From CAVXTF01 sp963701375 (lineage in GTDB: Bacteria; Actinomycetota; Acidimicrobiia; Acidimicrobiales; CAVXTF01): a stretch of DNA of 64,000 nucleotides. Location: positions 434,001-498,000 of the forward strand of contig CAVOZT010000005.1 of assembly GCA_963701375.1 (NCBI GenBank), read 5' to 3'. Shown here piece by piece: positions 1 through 9,753 of the stretch. The stretch's first letter is position 1. Each line of letters begins with the position of its first letter. The translations under genes were made by a program, and so were the position numbers. The notes under the pieces were generated by a model that ran no database searches, was not told the DNA's origin, and saw only the letters and a list, made by a program, of their open reading frames with translations.

Positions 1-662
1 GCGTCACACGTCCGCTGGATCTCGTCGAGAAGGTGTGACGAGAGCACGACGGTCCGTCCTTCGCTCACGAAATCGAGGATCATCTGTCGCATCTCGCGCA
101 TGCCCGCCGGATCGAGGCCGTTCATCGGCTCGTCGAGCACGAGTAGCTCGGGATCCCCGAGGAGGCAGGCGGCCACACCGAGTCGCTGGCGCATACCCAT
201 CGAGTAGCGCGAGACCCGGTCATCGGCCCTCTCGGCAAGCCCGACGCGCTCTAGAGCGGGCCCGATGCGGCTCCTAGCTTCGGGTTCGCGAGCGGACGCG
301 ATCACAATCAGGTTCTGGCGACCGGTCAGGTGGCGGTGGAATCGCGGCTCGTCAACGATCGCGCCCACTCGTGCTAGAGCGGTTGCACGTTGCTCCGGGA
401 CGGGTAGGCCGAGAAGCGCCATCGAGCCCGCGTTTGCGCGGGTCAGTCCGAGAAGTAGTCGGATGAGCGTGGTCTTCCCCGCCCCGTTCGGACCGAGGTA
501 GCCAAAAGCGCTACCACGTGGCACCTTCAGGTCCACCGAGTTGACGACCGTGTTGGAGCCGAAGCGCTTGGTGAGACCCCGTGTCTCGACAGCGAGCGAT
601 TCGTCCGGGTGACCGTCAGCGAAGCCGCGGTCGAGTGCGACTGATTTCGTTGCGATTGTCAA
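1..662 (-). CDS. ABC transporter ATP-binding protein (C-terminus off the window)
   Basis: This is the ATPase subunit of an ABC exporter of the multidrug/antibiotic (CcmA-like) type; it would hydrolyse ATP on the cytoplasmic face for a permease outside the window. The sequence shows Walker A (GPNGAGKT), a signature variant (YSMGMRQRL), Walker B (LLVLDEP) with the following NGLDPAG D-loop, and the switch-histidine strand VVLSSHLLDE. About 220 codons are present and the end is cut by the window edge. The chosen start is a TTG at 662, four bases after the stop of the upstream ThDP-enzyme gene, so it is probably the third cistron of that operon. No permease is visible, so the substrate is unknown. 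Confidence 0.85.
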   Translation of the reverse strand, partial: MTIATKSVALDRGFADGHPDESLAVETRGLTKRFGSNTVVNSVDLKVPRGSAFGYLGPNGAGKTTLIRLLLGLTRANAGSMALLGLPVPEQRATALARVGAIVDEPRFHRHLTGRQNLIVIASAREPEARSRIGPALERVGLAERADDRVSRYSMGMRQRLGVAACLLGDPELLVLDEPMNGLDPAGMREMRQMILDFVSEGRTVVLSSHLLDEIQRTCD

Positions 663-666
663 AGCG

Positions 667-2235
667 CTATCCAATCCCCCGGCCGACGTCTGCAACGATC
701 ACAGACGGTCCGGGTTCGGCGAACGATCGGGCGAGCATCGAAGTGAGGTCCTCGGAGCTTTCGGCGCGCTCGGCCGGAACTCCCATGCCGCGAGCGAGCG
801 AAACGAAGTCGAGAGGTGGCGGGTCGAGCGCAAGCATGGACTTCGCGACGGGACCGGCAGCCTCTGCGCCGACCCTCGACAGCTCGAGCTCCAATATCGC
901 GTAGGAGCGATTCTCCAAGATGACGGTCGTCACGTCGAGGGATTCGCGCGCCTGCGTCCACCATGACTGGAGCGTGTACATCGCGCTCCCGTCCGCCTCG
1001 AGACAGACCACCCTGCGGTCCGGAGCTGCGACTGCCGCACCCGTGCCAACGGGAAGGCCCTGCCCGATCGCTCCGCCAGTTAGGCACAACCACTCGTGCG
1101 GCGGGCAACCCACGGTCGCGCCGGACATGTAGATGCCGGCTGTGTTGGATTCGTCCGACACGATCGCACCCTCGGGGAGGGTCGCACCGATTGCATCGGC
1201 GACGGACCTGGCGGTGAGCGGCCCGGTGGGGGGCGCCGGCCGCTGTTCGGCGGCACCAACTGCGCCGCGGGGTGCGCCGACGAGATCCGCCAAGGATTCG
1301 AGAGCGGCCGGTGCGTCTTCCGGACCCGCAGCGAGCACGTACACGGCGCACCCAGGTGGTACGAGGTCACTCGGCTTTTCCGGGTAGGCGAAGAAAGAGA
1401 CCGGGGAGGCGGTGTCGACGAGGACTAGGGTCGTCACCCCTTCGAGTTGCATGGCGGCGAGCTCGGCGAAGTAACCGAGACGCTCCACCTCCGGGATTCC
1501 TGCGCCTCGTTCGAGCACTGCGGGGAATGTCTCGCACAGCAGCTTGGCGCCGGTCGCCTCGGCGACGCGGGTTGCCGCGACAAGGCCTCTATGTCGTGTG
1601 GCGGTGCCCCCCACCATGAGAGCAGCGCGCCCGGGCGCTCGAAGTGCTTTCGCGACCGCCTCGACGGTGCCGAATTCGACCTCCGAGTACGCAACGGCAG
1701 GCTTGCGCCTCCCGGGACCGACGGAGGGTTCCTTGGCATCGAGCCACGACAGGTCTGCCGGGACGATGAGCGTAGCGACGCGACGCGGCGGCCCCCAAGC
1801 TGCGTCGAGGGCGGATTCGACGTCGGCTCCGAGGTCGTCGAGCTCGGCGCATCGGTGCACCCAGCCCGACATCGGGGAAGCAAGCGACTCGATGTCGGAT
1901 TCGAGAGGAGCGTCGAATCGCTTGTGGTAAGTCGCATGATCGCCCACCAGGTTCACGATCGGCGTCTTGGCGCGCCTCGCGTTGTGGAGGTTGGCGAGAC
2001 CGTTGGCGAGGCCGGGTCCTAGGTGCAGCAGTGTGGCGGCCGGTTTCCCGGCGATCCTTCCGTACCCGTCGGCCGCACCGGTCACTACTCCCTCGAACAA
2101 GCCGAGAACACCTCGCATCTCGGGGACGCTGTCGAGAGCGGCGACGAAGTGCATCTCGGAGGTACCGGGGTTGGCGAAAGTCACGCCGACGCCGTTCGCG
2201 ACGAGGGTGGAGATAACGAGCTCCGCTCCTTTCAC
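667..2235 (-). CDS. ThDP-dependent enzyme, acetolactate synthase / benzoylformate decarboxylase-like
   Basis: This is a 522-residue ThDP enzyme of the IlvB/MdlC superfamily, probably a 2-oxoacid decarboxylase or carboligase in the cytoplasm. The N-terminal pyrimidine-binding domain carries the activating glutamate in GLFEGVVTGAADGYGR, and the C-terminal domain has the ThDP/Mg motif as ADGS followed about 28 residues later by ENRSY. It starts with GTG and overlaps the stop of the upstream FAD oxidase by four bases (GTGA), so the two are translationally coupled. Coupling to a 2-hydroxyacid oxidase suggests that the 2-oxoacid made by the oxidase is the substrate; this is inference. True biosynthetic acetolactate synthase is less likely, since no small subunit is nearby and a second synthase lies at 56.5 kb. 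Confidence 0.8.
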   Translation of the reverse strand: MKGAELVISTLVANGVGVTFANPGTSEMHFVAALDSVPEMRGVLGLFEGVVTGAADGYGRIAGKPAATLLHLGPGLANGLANLHNARRAKTPIVNLVGDHATYHKRFDAPLESDIESLASPMSGWVHRCAELDDLGADVESALDAAWGPPRRVATLIVPADLSWLDAKEPSVGPGRRKPAVAYSEVEFGTVEAVAKALRAPGRAALMVGGTATRHRGLVAATRVAEATGAKLLCETFPAVLERGAGIPEVERLGYFAELAAMQLEGVTTLVLVDTASPVSFFAYPEKPSDLVPPGCAVYVLAAGPEDAPAALESLADLVGAPRGAVGAAEQRPAPPTGPLTARSVADAIGATLPEGAIVSDESNTAGIYMSGATVGCPPHEWLCLTGGAIGQGLPVGTGAAVAAPDRRVVCLEADGSAMYTLQSWWTQARESLDVTTVILENRSYAILELELSRVGAEAAGPVAKSMLALDPPPLDFVSLARGMGVPAERAESSEDLTSMLARSFAEPGPSVIVADVGRGIG

Positions 2236-3680
2236 CGGGATCGGCTCACAATGCCGCCGCCTCTGAGGAGAGCGCGACCCTCGCGGAGTCCGGTCGGGAT
2301 GAGGGAAGGCCGGGAAGGTTCCCCGGTCCCGAGAATTCCGTTCGGGTCGAACGCCTGCTTCACCCTCTGCATGAGAGCGATCGCCACGGGGTCAGCCATT
2401 TCCAGAAAGAACTTGGCCTTGGCCCGCCCGAGACCGTGCTCACCGGAGATTGCTCCTCCTGCCTCCACACCTTCCGCGAGAAGCTCGCGCACCAATGATT
2501 CGCGGATCGCGGGGTCGGGTTGGAACACCGTCAGGTGGACGTTCCCGTCACCGGCGTGCCCGCATCCGACCACGAGCGAGTTGTACTTGCCGGCGAGTGC
2601 CCCGGCCATCGCAAGATAGGCAGCTATCGCGGCGCGAGGGATGACGACGTTGACGATGTCGTTAGAGCCGGCCGCCTTTGCGACGAAGAACGCTCGCTCC
2701 CGCGCCTTTATCAGTTGCTCTCCGGCAGTAGGCGGCAGGACGAAAACGTCGATCGCGCCGAGCGAGTCGAGCAATGTGGCAACGACCTCGGCGTCCTCCT
2801 CCACGCGCTCCAGGCGCGAGCCCTCGAGAACGACCACTAGGTACGCAGCCGTGGCGTTCTTGACCTCTTCAGAGATCCCGAGGTCGAGCCCCGCGGCCCG
2901 AGTGATTCCGGTCATGGTGATCTGGTCGATGTACTCGAGCATGAGAGGACCGGTCCCGCTCGAGACGATTCGGGGGACCGCCTCCGTGACTTCTTCGAGC
3001 GTCTTGAAAGGAGCGAGAAGCGTCGCACGATGCTCGAGCAATGGAGCCAGCTTTAGAGTGATCTCGGTTACGAGTGCGAGCGTTCCCTCGGATCCGATCA
3101 GAATCTGGGTGAGGTCGTAACCGGTCGACGACTTGACGAACTTGCCCCCCGTGCGGATCACGTCGCCGCTTGCCAGCACCGCCTCGAGGCCGAGAACGTG
3201 ATGGCGCGTCACTCCGTACTTGACCGCACGCATCCCTCCGGCGTTCGTCCCGACGTTGCCACCGAGGGTCGCGCTGCTCTCGCCGGGGAACACGGGATAG
3301 ACGAAACCGCGCGGAGCGAGCGCTTCGTTCAGCTGGCCGAGGGTCACGCCCGGTTGCACGACCGCAACGTGATTCGCGGCATCGATCTCGATTATTGCGT
3401 CCATCCGCTCGAACGAGATGACGATGCCGTCGGGCGTGGGTGTGCAGCCTCCTGACAGCCCCGTGGCAGCACCGCGCGCCGTCACACCAACGCGTTGCTC
3501 GTCGCACGCTCGAAGGATGCCGGCGACCTCGCCGGTGGATGCGGGGCACACGACTGCGAGGGGGACCACGCCGCCTACGGTGAGGCACTCGTCATGGGTG
3601 TGATCTTCCGGAATCGCGTCACCGACGCTGACGTGCTGCTCACCGACGATCCCGATCACGACCTCGATGATGTCGCCCAT
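2232..3680 (-). CDS. FAD-linked 2-hydroxyacid oxidase/dehydrogenase (GlcD family)
   Basis: This 482-residue flavoprotein of the glycolate oxidase GlcD / D-lactate dehydrogenase family would oxidise a 2-hydroxyacid to a 2-oxoacid. Seen: a PCMH-type FAD-binding N-terminus (VTARGAATGLSGG, then FPGESSATLGGNVGTNAGG, then GSEGTLALVTE), and the C-terminal FAD-oxidase domain with GCGHAGDGNVHLT and the late SGEHGLGRAK motif. Length is normal for GlcD. The start is the ATG at 3680, preceded by a GGGGAAAGG ribosome-binding site; the open frame continues upstream through the next gene but has no family similarity there. It heads an operon with the ThDP enzyme (GTGA overlap) and the ABC ATPase. Confidence 0.88.
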   Translation of the reverse strand: MGDIIEVVIGIVGEQHVSVGDAIPEDHTHDECLTVGGVVPLAVVCPASTGEVAGILRACDEQRVGVTARGAATGLSGGCTPTPDGIVISFERMDAIIEIDAANHVAVVQPGVTLGQLNEALAPRGFVYPVFPGESSATLGGNVGTNAGGMRAVKYGVTRHHVLGLEAVLASGDVIRTGGKFVKSSTGYDLTQILIGSEGTLALVTEITLKLAPLLEHRATLLAPFKTLEEVTEAVPRIVSSGTGPLMLEYIDQITMTGITRAAGLDLGISEEVKNATAAYLVVVLEGSRLERVEEDAEVVATLLDSLGAIDVFVLPPTAGEQLIKARERAFFVAKAAGSNDIVNVVIPRAAIAAYLAMAGALAGKYNSLVVGCGHAGDGNVHLTVFQPDPAIRESLVRELLAEGVEAGGAISGEHGLGRAKAKFFLEMADPVAIALMQRVKQAFDPNGILGTGEPSRPSLIPTGLREGRALLRGGGIVSRSR

Positions 3681-3766
3681 CCCAACCTTTCCCCAGCGGG
3701 TCGATCCTTCACCCGGCGGTCGCTCCCACAGTAGGCGCGACGACCGGAGAGGCTGACCCGGGGCTC

Positions 3767-5236
3767 TCAAGCCTGGTAGCCGGCGGTGGGAGGCGCAGGC
3801 GCCTGGCCCCTCATCCATCTTGCGGGGCCGGCGACCTGCCTCGCCGTGCGCGCCCTCTCTGCTTGCACGTCGAGCATGGAACGACCCTCGGACGAGTCTC
3901 GGTGTGCGGCGCGCACACGGACCGGTCCGCGCGTCGAGTCGAGATGCAACGTGACGAGTCCGAAGACTCTCTGCCAGGGGCCCGCTCTCAGATGCACACT
4001 CTGCGTCCTGGCGTTCGGTACGACGTCGATCGTGGGCGCCAGCAGTCCGTGGCGGCTGACGAACACCTGCTCGTTGCTTCCCGCGTGCATTGCGCGCCAC
4101 CACAGCGGTGAGCAAAGCGCGGCGCGTCGCGGCGGGCGTGTCACTTGAACTGAGTCGAGCTGCACACCCCCGAGGACGTATTCGACGAGATTGCGTGCTA
4201 CGTGCAGAGGTGCGACGGGCAGGAGCGTCCGGCTCGAGAACTGCGAGCGACCGACGACGCCCGCCACGTTCATGTGCACCGTCGCCCACCCGAAGGGCCG
4301 CCAGAAAAGCGGTTGCCGGACCCGAAGAGCCTGGATTCTCCCAGGCGGCACCGTCTGCGCCCTCGTGGAGAGAAGACCAGAGCGAAGACGCAGGCCGTCG
4401 GGTGAGTCGGCCACGGTGAATTGCCACGAGGCGTTTAGCCGGCGCCAAACGTCTCCTCCGACCACGAACAGAAGCGGGATGAACGTGACCAGGCCGACGC
4501 CGACGGCAGTCGAGGATCCGGATCGGTCTCCGGCGGTCAGGGCTGCGACGACCGGAACCACGAAGAGCAGCACTCCGCGAATCGAGGCGAGATCGAGAAG
4601 CGTGGAGCCGATGAGCGCCCCCGGCGACACGACGACAAGCGGCCGCTCTGGTGCCTCTGCGACACCCGGACCCAGTCCTGCCGCGCGGCCGAGCAGCTCG
4701 GCGCGCAATTGTTGTGCGGTGTCCGACGGGAGGTAGCGGAGTCTCACGGATGTGTGCTCGGTCCCACCAGTTGTCAGGCGCAGCTCCGCCAGACCGAAGA
4801 TGCGCGCGACGAGAGGACGGAGCACGTCGACGCTCTGGAGCCGGTCGAGCCTGAGACGCTTCGACTGGCGACGAAGAAGTCCCGAGTCGACTCGCAGTTC
4901 CCCTTGCTCAACGCGATAGCGCGTCACGAGCCAAGAGACGACCCCGCCGAGCATGACGACGAGAGCGATCGCTCCGTATATGGCAATCGTGATCCCGCCT
5001 CCGTTGGATTTGCCGCTCGACGACCGGAGATTTGCGATCGCAACGAAGATAAGGACGCCTACGAGGCGCGCACCGGTGACCAGAGGGGTGAGCGGGTGCA
5101 GCCGGTGAAAGCCGCCGTGCAATTGGCCCGAATGATCCATCCCCGAAGGCGCGGGTGGTGGCGGAGCCAGAGGCGGCGGCGAGAAACCGGGCGGCGGTGG
5201 CGGAGGGAAACCCTCGCGGTCAGAGTCCGGCCGCAT
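3767..5236 (-). CDS. bPH2 (YdbT-like) membrane protein
   Basis: This 489-residue membrane protein has a proline-rich cytoplasmic head (runs of PPPPP in the first 35 residues). Two hydrophobic segments follow, and then bacterial PH-like bPH2 modules, visible as repeats of the pattern 'YRVEQGELRVDSGLLRR..., LDRLQSVDV, FGLAEL'. The related motifs 'LRLRSGLLSTRAQTVPPGRIQALRV' (further hydrophobic pair before it) and 'RVFGLVTLHLD' indicate two more copies. YdbT-type proteins pair with a smaller YdbS-type partner, and that partner lies immediately upstream, its end overlapping this start by 17 bases. The function of the family is poorly known; envelope stress or competition roles have been proposed. 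ATG start at 5236. Confidence 0.75.
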   Translation of the reverse strand: MRPDSDREGFPPPPPPGFSPPPLAPPPPAPSGMDHSGQLHGGFHRLHPLTPLVTGARLVGVLIFVAIANLRSSSGKSNGGGITIAIYGAIALVVMLGGVVSWLVTRYRVEQGELRVDSGLLRRQSKRLRLDRLQSVDVLRPLVARIFGLAELRLTTGGTEHTSVRLRYLPSDTAQQLRAELLGRAAGLGPGVAEAPERPLVVVSPGALIGSTLLDLASIRGVLLFVVPVVAALTAGDRSGSSTAVGVGLVTFIPLLFVVGGDVWRRLNASWQFTVADSPDGLRLRSGLLSTRAQTVPPGRIQALRVRQPLFWRPFGWATVHMNVAGVVGRSQFSSRTLLPVAPLHVARNLVEYVLGGVQLDSVQVTRPPRRAALCSPLWWRAMHAGSNEQVFVSRHGLLAPTIDVVPNARTQSVHLRAGPWQRVFGLVTLHLDSTRGPVRVRAAHRDSSEGRSMLDVQAERARTARQVAGPARWMRGQAPAPPTAGYQA

Positions 5237-5747
5237 GGGCCTCGCCGAGAGCAGCGAGCCGGTCGCGCAACATGCCGGCGTCGTCAGGCCTCAACCCGCG
5301 TATCCGGGCGTCGGTGGAGGCTGCAGCGGTGTGCAATTTCACGTTCACCAGTCCGAAGGAACGCTCGATCGGACCCGCGACCACGTCGACGAGTTGCATG
5401 CGGCCATAGGGGACGACGACGAGGGTCTTGAAGAGTGCGCCGTGCACCACGAGCAGATCGTCGAGCCGCTCCGCGTACCCCCACGACCGCCAGTTGCGAC
5501 CGATCATCCACCACGTCCAGACAAGTAGTGCGATCGTGCCGGCTCCGACGCCGATCGAAGCCGCGGTGCTCACGGTCGCGAGCCCGGCGGCGACCCCACC
5601 ACCGACGACGAGCAGGAATACCGACACCATCACCCTGCGCATCGAGCGCAAGCGCGGTGACACGGGGGTCCACGAGGTTCCGGGAGGCGCCTCGAACGCT
5701 CCCACCTGTGCGACGCCCCCCATCGAGCCAGAGCGTACGTCGCTCAA
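5220..5747 (-). CDS. Small bPH2 (YdbS-like) membrane protein
   Basis: This is a roughly 175-residue protein with two adjacent hydrophobic segments (VSVFLLVVGGGVAAGL and IGVGAGTIALLVWTWW) followed by a single bPH2 module ending in YGRMQLVDVVAGPIERSFGLVNV, the typical YdbS layout. I chose the TTG at 5747 because AGGTGAT lies just upstream and it follows the RDD gene stop by four bases; the ATG at 5723 is the alternative. It overlaps the downstream YdbT-like gene by 17 bases, and the pair probably forms one membrane complex. Function is unknown beyond family membership. Confidence 0.7.
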   Translation of the reverse strand: MSDVRSGSMGGVAQVGAFEAPPGTSWTPVSPRLRSMRRVMVSVFLLVVGGGVAAGLATVSTAASIGVGAGTIALLVWTWWMIGRNWRSWGYAERLDDLLVVHGALFKTLVVVPYGRMQLVDVVAGPIERSFGLVNVKLHTAAASTDARIRGLRPDDAGMLRDRLAALGEAHAAGL

Positions 5748-5751
5748 GCGA

Positions 5752-6444
5752 TCACCTATGACCCTGGCGGAGCTGTTGCGCGAGCGCCGCAAGCCTGACG
5801 TCGACAACGACTGTCCGAGCCGCTTTGTCATGCAGCGATTGGCGCCTCTTGTCCCAAAGAGGCCATAGGAGGTCTACGAAGAAGCCCGAGGCCCCGACCA
5901 AGATGACGCTCCTCAGCGTCGCGCGCCCGACGCTCACCTGACCTCCGCCGGCGTCGTCGCGCACGGCTATGCCGTAGAGCATCATCCCGATCGTCTGACC
6001 GCGCCGCGAGCTGGCGAAGAGGGTCAGGTACCCGACCCACACGAGTGCGGAGACGGCAAGGAAGGACATCACCTGACTGCTCGGAGCCGACTTGTTCGTC
6101 GAGGACAGGACGAGAGGAAAGACCTCGCGGCCGAACTCGCTCAACGCGAACGAGAGCACCAGGAAGTCCACTGCAATAGCAAGTGCCCGCTTGAAAAACG
6201 AAGCGAGAGGCCTGCCGAGAACGTCGAGCGGCGCGGAGCGGACCAGGCGCGCTATGACCGGCTCTTTTTGACTCGGATGCCATTCGGGCTGACTCGGATG
6301 CCATTCGGGCGGGGGAGGCGGCCACAACGGGACAGGCGCGGCGACGGGTGCCGGCGGACGCTCGGCGGCTCCAGGTTCTCCGGGAGCGAGGTTGGACCCG
6401 CCATCGGGGTCGGTGTGGGTCGGTTGATCGTCGAAGTGGGGCAC
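5752..6444 (-). CDS. RDD family membrane protein
   Basis: This 230-residue protein has a proline-rich N-terminal tail (about 75 residues, including a duplicated EWHPSQP unit) and then an RDD domain. The diagnostic arginine is in RPLASFFKRALAIAVDFLVL, followed by transmembrane segments and the loop GQTIGMMLYGIAVRDDAGG. RDD proteins are multi-pass membrane proteins, some proposed to be Na+/H+ antiporters; no function can be assigned here. The start is GTG at 6444 behind a GGGGAGAG ribosome-binding site. It is the first gene of the minus-strand bPH2 cluster and is divergent from the MarP-like gene. Confidence 0.75.
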   Translation of the reverse strand: MPHFDDQPTHTDPDGGSNLAPGEPGAAERPPAPVAAPVPLWPPPPPEWHPSQPEWHPSQKEPVIARLVRSAPLDVLGRPLASFFKRALAIAVDFLVLSFALSEFGREVFPLVLSSTNKSAPSSQVMSFLAVSALVWVGYLTLFASSRRGQTIGMMLYGIAVRDDAGGGQVSVGRATLRSVILVGASGFFVDLLWPLWDKRRQSLHDKAARTVVVDVRLAALAQQLRQGHR

Positions 6445-6614
6445 CGCAGCTCTCTCCCCACCGGGCGAAACCCGGCAGTGGCACGCGGGGCACCAATCTT
6501 CCCACGACGAACGGTCACACGGGAATCGGGCGCCAACGGCACGGGCCCGAAAGGCCCCTAGTGGCGCAAGCCCTGAAACGCCCGAGTGGCACGGAGATGC
6601 AAGGATCTCCCCGC

Positions 6615-7787
6615 GTGAACTGGGTGGATGTCGCAGTGCTGGCGATCGTGGCGATCTCTGCCGTGAGCGGGCTGAAACGCGGTGCCGCGCTCCAACTCTT
6701 CTCGTACGGCGGTTTCTGGGGTGGCCTTCTTCTCGGTGCCGTGCTGACGCCGGTGATCGCGACGCACATCCACTCGTCGACGGGCAAGGCGGTAGTCGCC
6801 ATCTTGCTCGTCCTCGGTTTCGCGTTCGTTCTCGGCACCGTCGGCAGCGTGGTCGGCCTTCACTCGGGCGCCGCCTTGCGGCGTTTCAAGCTCGGGCCGG
6901 TGGACTCCGGGCTCGGCGTCGGGGTCGCCGTCATCGCGACGCTTCTCGTCGTCTGGCTCGCCGGAAGCCTGATCGGGGCCTCGAGCTTCACGAGTCTTGC
7001 GTCCGCGATGCAGAACTCGCGCATCGTCCGTGCTCTCGACAACGTGCTGCCTCAGCCGCCCTCGATCTTCGCGAAGGTGGAGACCTTTCTCGGGCACGAG
7101 GGGTTCCCGATCGTGTTCAGCGGGCTCCCGCCAGCGATCGCCGGCTTCGTGCCTTTGCCGAACACCTCGGCGGTGAACGAGGCGGCCAACGCCGCGGGAC
7201 CCTCCACCGTCAAGATCGAGGGTCAAGCCTGCGGGCTCACTCAGGAGGGTTCGGGATTCGTCGTCGCGCCGGGACTCGTGGTGACCAACGCGCACGTCTT
7301 GGCGGGAGTCGGGCGTCCGCTCGTGATCGACGGCAAGGGGGTTCACGACGCGTCAGCGGTCGTCTACGACCCGGTGCTCGACATCGCGGTACTCCGCGTT
7401 GCCGGGCTCACCGACCCGTCTGTTCGACTCGATCCCAACATGGTCGGACGGGGTAAGACAGGAGCGGTTCTCGGGTATCCGGGGGGTGGGCGATTCACGT
7501 TCGGACCCGCCGGCGTGATGGCCGCGTTCGAGGCGACGGGCTGGGACATCTACGGCAACGTCGAAGCCACCCGTTCGATCTACGAGATCGACGCGGTCGT
7601 GCGCCCGGGAAACTCCGGCGGGCCGCTCGTCGAACCGAACGGCGAGGTGTTCGGGGTCGTGTTCGCCCGGTCGACGGCGAACGATAGCGTGGGATACGCG
7701 CTTGCGACACCGGCCGTCATCCAGCGGGTGAAGACTGCAGAGTCGAGCAGCGCAACCGTGTCGACCGAGGGCTGCACCTCGGGTTAG
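6615..7787 (+). CDS. MarP-like membrane serine protease (CvpA + trypsin domains)
   Basis: This is a membrane-anchored periplasmic serine protease of the MarP type, which protects mycobacteria against acid and oxidative stress by acting on envelope targets. The first half has four hydrophobic helices of a CvpA/colicin-V-production domain, and the second half is a chymotrypsin-fold protease. With the start at GTG 6615, the catalytic triad reads His227 (TNAHVL), Asp256 (DIAVL) and Ser334 (RPGNSGGPL). That start follows an AAGGA site and matches the short cytoplasmic N-terminus of family members; ATG 6597 is the in-frame alternative. The protein has about 390 residues, close to MarP. Substrate is unknown. 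Confidence 0.85.
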   Translation: MNWVDVAVLAIVAISAVSGLKRGAALQLFSYGGFWGGLLLGAVLTPVIATHIHSSTGKAVVAILLVLGFAFVLGTVGSVVGLHSGAALRRFKLGPVDSGLGVGVAVIATLLVVWLAGSLIGASSFTSLASAMQNSRIVRALDNVLPQPPSIFAKVETFLGHEGFPIVFSGLPPAIAGFVPLPNTSAVNEAANAAGPSTVKIEGQACGLTQEGSGFVVAPGLVVTNAHVLAGVGRPLVIDGKGVHDASAVVYDPVLDIAVLRVAGLTDPSVRLDPNMVGRGKTGAVLGYPGGGRFTFGPAGVMAAFEATGWDIYGNVEATRSIYEIDAVVRPGNSGGPLVEPNGEVFGVVFARSTANDSVGYALATPAVIQRVKTAESSSATVSTEGCTSG

Positions 7788-7807
7788 GTCCCGGCCGCCG
7801 ATAGGTT

Positions 7808-9753
7808 GTGCCCGTGACTCTGCGCATCGAGGACTACGGGATCATCGGCGACACCCACACCGCCGGCCTCGTCGGTCGAAACGGCTCGATCGACTGGCTG
7901 TGCCTGCCGCGATTCGACTCCGACGCCTGCTTCGCGAACCTCCTCGGATCAGAGGAGAACGGCTACTGGCAGATCGCCCCTTCCGAGCCCGTGCTAACGA
8001 CCACACGCAGGTACCGAGACGACACGCTCGTCCTCGAGACCGAGTTCACGACTGCGGGCGGGACCGTCAGGATCACCGACTGCATGCCGATCCGCGAGAA
8101 CCATCCCGAGGTGATCCGGTTGGTCGAAGGCGTTAAGGGCACAGTCGCGATGCGCATGTGCCTCGCCATCCGGATGGGTTACGGCTGCACAGTTCCGTGG
8201 GTGAGATACCAGGACGGGCTTCTCACGGCGATCGCGGGTCCTGACGCCCTCGCGCTGTGGACCCCGGTCACCACGCGTGGCGAGGATTTCCAGACCCTCG
8301 CGGACTTCACGGTCACCGAGGGCCATGGGATCCCGTTCATCCTCACCTGGTACCCGTCGCACGAACCGGCCCCTCGCCCGACTGACGCACGATTCTCCAT
8401 CGCCGACACGGTCTCGTGGTGGGAGGGTTGGTCCGCGCTCTGCACGATCCAAGGGGAGTACCGACCCGCGGCGCTCCGCTCACTCATCACGTTGAAGGCG
8501 CTCACGTACGAACCGACCGGAGGCATCGTCGCGGCCGCGACGACCTCGCTACCCGAGACTCTCGGAGGAGTGCGGAACTGGGACTACCGATACTGCTGGC
8601 TCCGCGACGCCACGCTGACGCTTGCCGCTTTGATCCGCGGGGGATACCACGAAGAAGCGATGGCGTGGCGTGACTGGCTTCTTCCGCGGTTGCCGGCAAC
8701 ACGTCTGAGCTTCAGATCATGTACGGGCCCGCCGGCGAGCGGAGGCTCGACGAATGGGAGGTCGACTGGCTGGCCGGCTATGAGGGGTCCAAGCCGGTGC
8801 GCATCGGAAACGCCGCGGCGGGCCAGTACCAACTCGACGTCTACGGCGAGGTGATGGCAGCACTCTTCCAGGCCGCACGTGTGGGCGACATGCCGTCGGC
8901 ACCGGCGTGGGATCTGCAGAAGTCGCTCATGAACTTCCTCGAGACCGGCTGGAAGGAACCGGACGACGGCATCTGGGAGGTGCACGGCCCGCGCCGGCAC
9001 TTCACTCACTCCAAGATGATGGCCTGGGTGGCGGTCAACCGTGCCGTGCGTTCGGTCGAAGAGTTCGGGCTCGATGGACCGGTCGACAAGTGGCGCAACA
9101 TACGTGCCGCGATCCACGACGAGGTTCTCGAGAAGGGATACAACTCCAAGGTCGGAGCCTTCACCCAGTACTACGGCTCGGACGCGCTCGACGCAAGCTT
9201 GTTGATGATGCCGCTCTTCGGATTCCTGCCGGCCACCGATCAACGGGTCAGATCGACGATCGAGAAGATAGAGAAGGATCTGACGGAGGACGGATTCGTC
9301 CTTCGCTACCGAGCGGAGGAGGCGAGCCAGGTCGACGGGCTGAGCGGTCGCGAGGGAGCGTTCATCGCCTGCTCGTTCTGGATGGCTGACTGCCTCGGCA
9401 TGATCGGGCGCACCGAAGACGCGCGCACACTCTTCGAGCGGCTGTTGGGTTTGCGCAACGACCTGGGGTTGCTCGCAGAGGAGTACGACGCCGTCGCGCA
9501 ACGACAAGTCGGCAATTTCCCTCAGGCTTTCTCACACGTGTCGCTCGTGAACGCCGCCTGCAACCTGAGCGGTCAAACGCTCGAAGACCTGGTCCCGAGC
9601 CCGGACATCGTCCAGGCTGTGCGACGGTCGATGCGGGGCAACCGGGGCTTGTCACGGAGTCGCCTGTTCATGCCGGCCAAGCGCCAGCGCGAGAAGTACC
9701 CCGACCGCTCGTCTAGGGATCGCACGACGAGCAAAAGGAGGTCCGAAGGATGA
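7808..9753 (+). CDS. Glycoside hydrolase family 15 (trehalase/glucoamylase-like), frameshifted near 8685
   Basis: This GH15 enzyme hydrolyses alpha-linked glucose polymers or trehalose to glucose, probably in the cytoplasm since no signal peptide is seen. The first part contains the trehalase-like N-domain (YGIIGDTHTAGLVGRNGSID) and the (alpha/alpha)6-barrel start (GVRNWDYRYCWLRDA). The second part, in another frame, holds MYGPAGERRL, GYEGSKPVRIGNAA and GREGAFIACSFW. The family motif linking them (WRDWLL-R-AVAG) is recovered if one base is restored within the GC run at about 8684-8689, so a single-base deletion splits the gene. The restored length of about 648 residues is normal. The stop overlaps the ATG of the glucose dehydrogenase (ATGA), indicating an operon. 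Confidence 0.85.

Noticed and set aside
3681..4448. Upstream extension of the FAD oxidase frame
   Set aside because: It is in another frame over the bPH2 gene, while the ATG at 3680 has a good ribosome-binding site and the family N-terminus.
6270..6310. 21-base tandem repeat in the RDD gene as a regulatory site
   Set aside because: It is coding and just doubles an EWHPSQP unit in the proline-rich tail.
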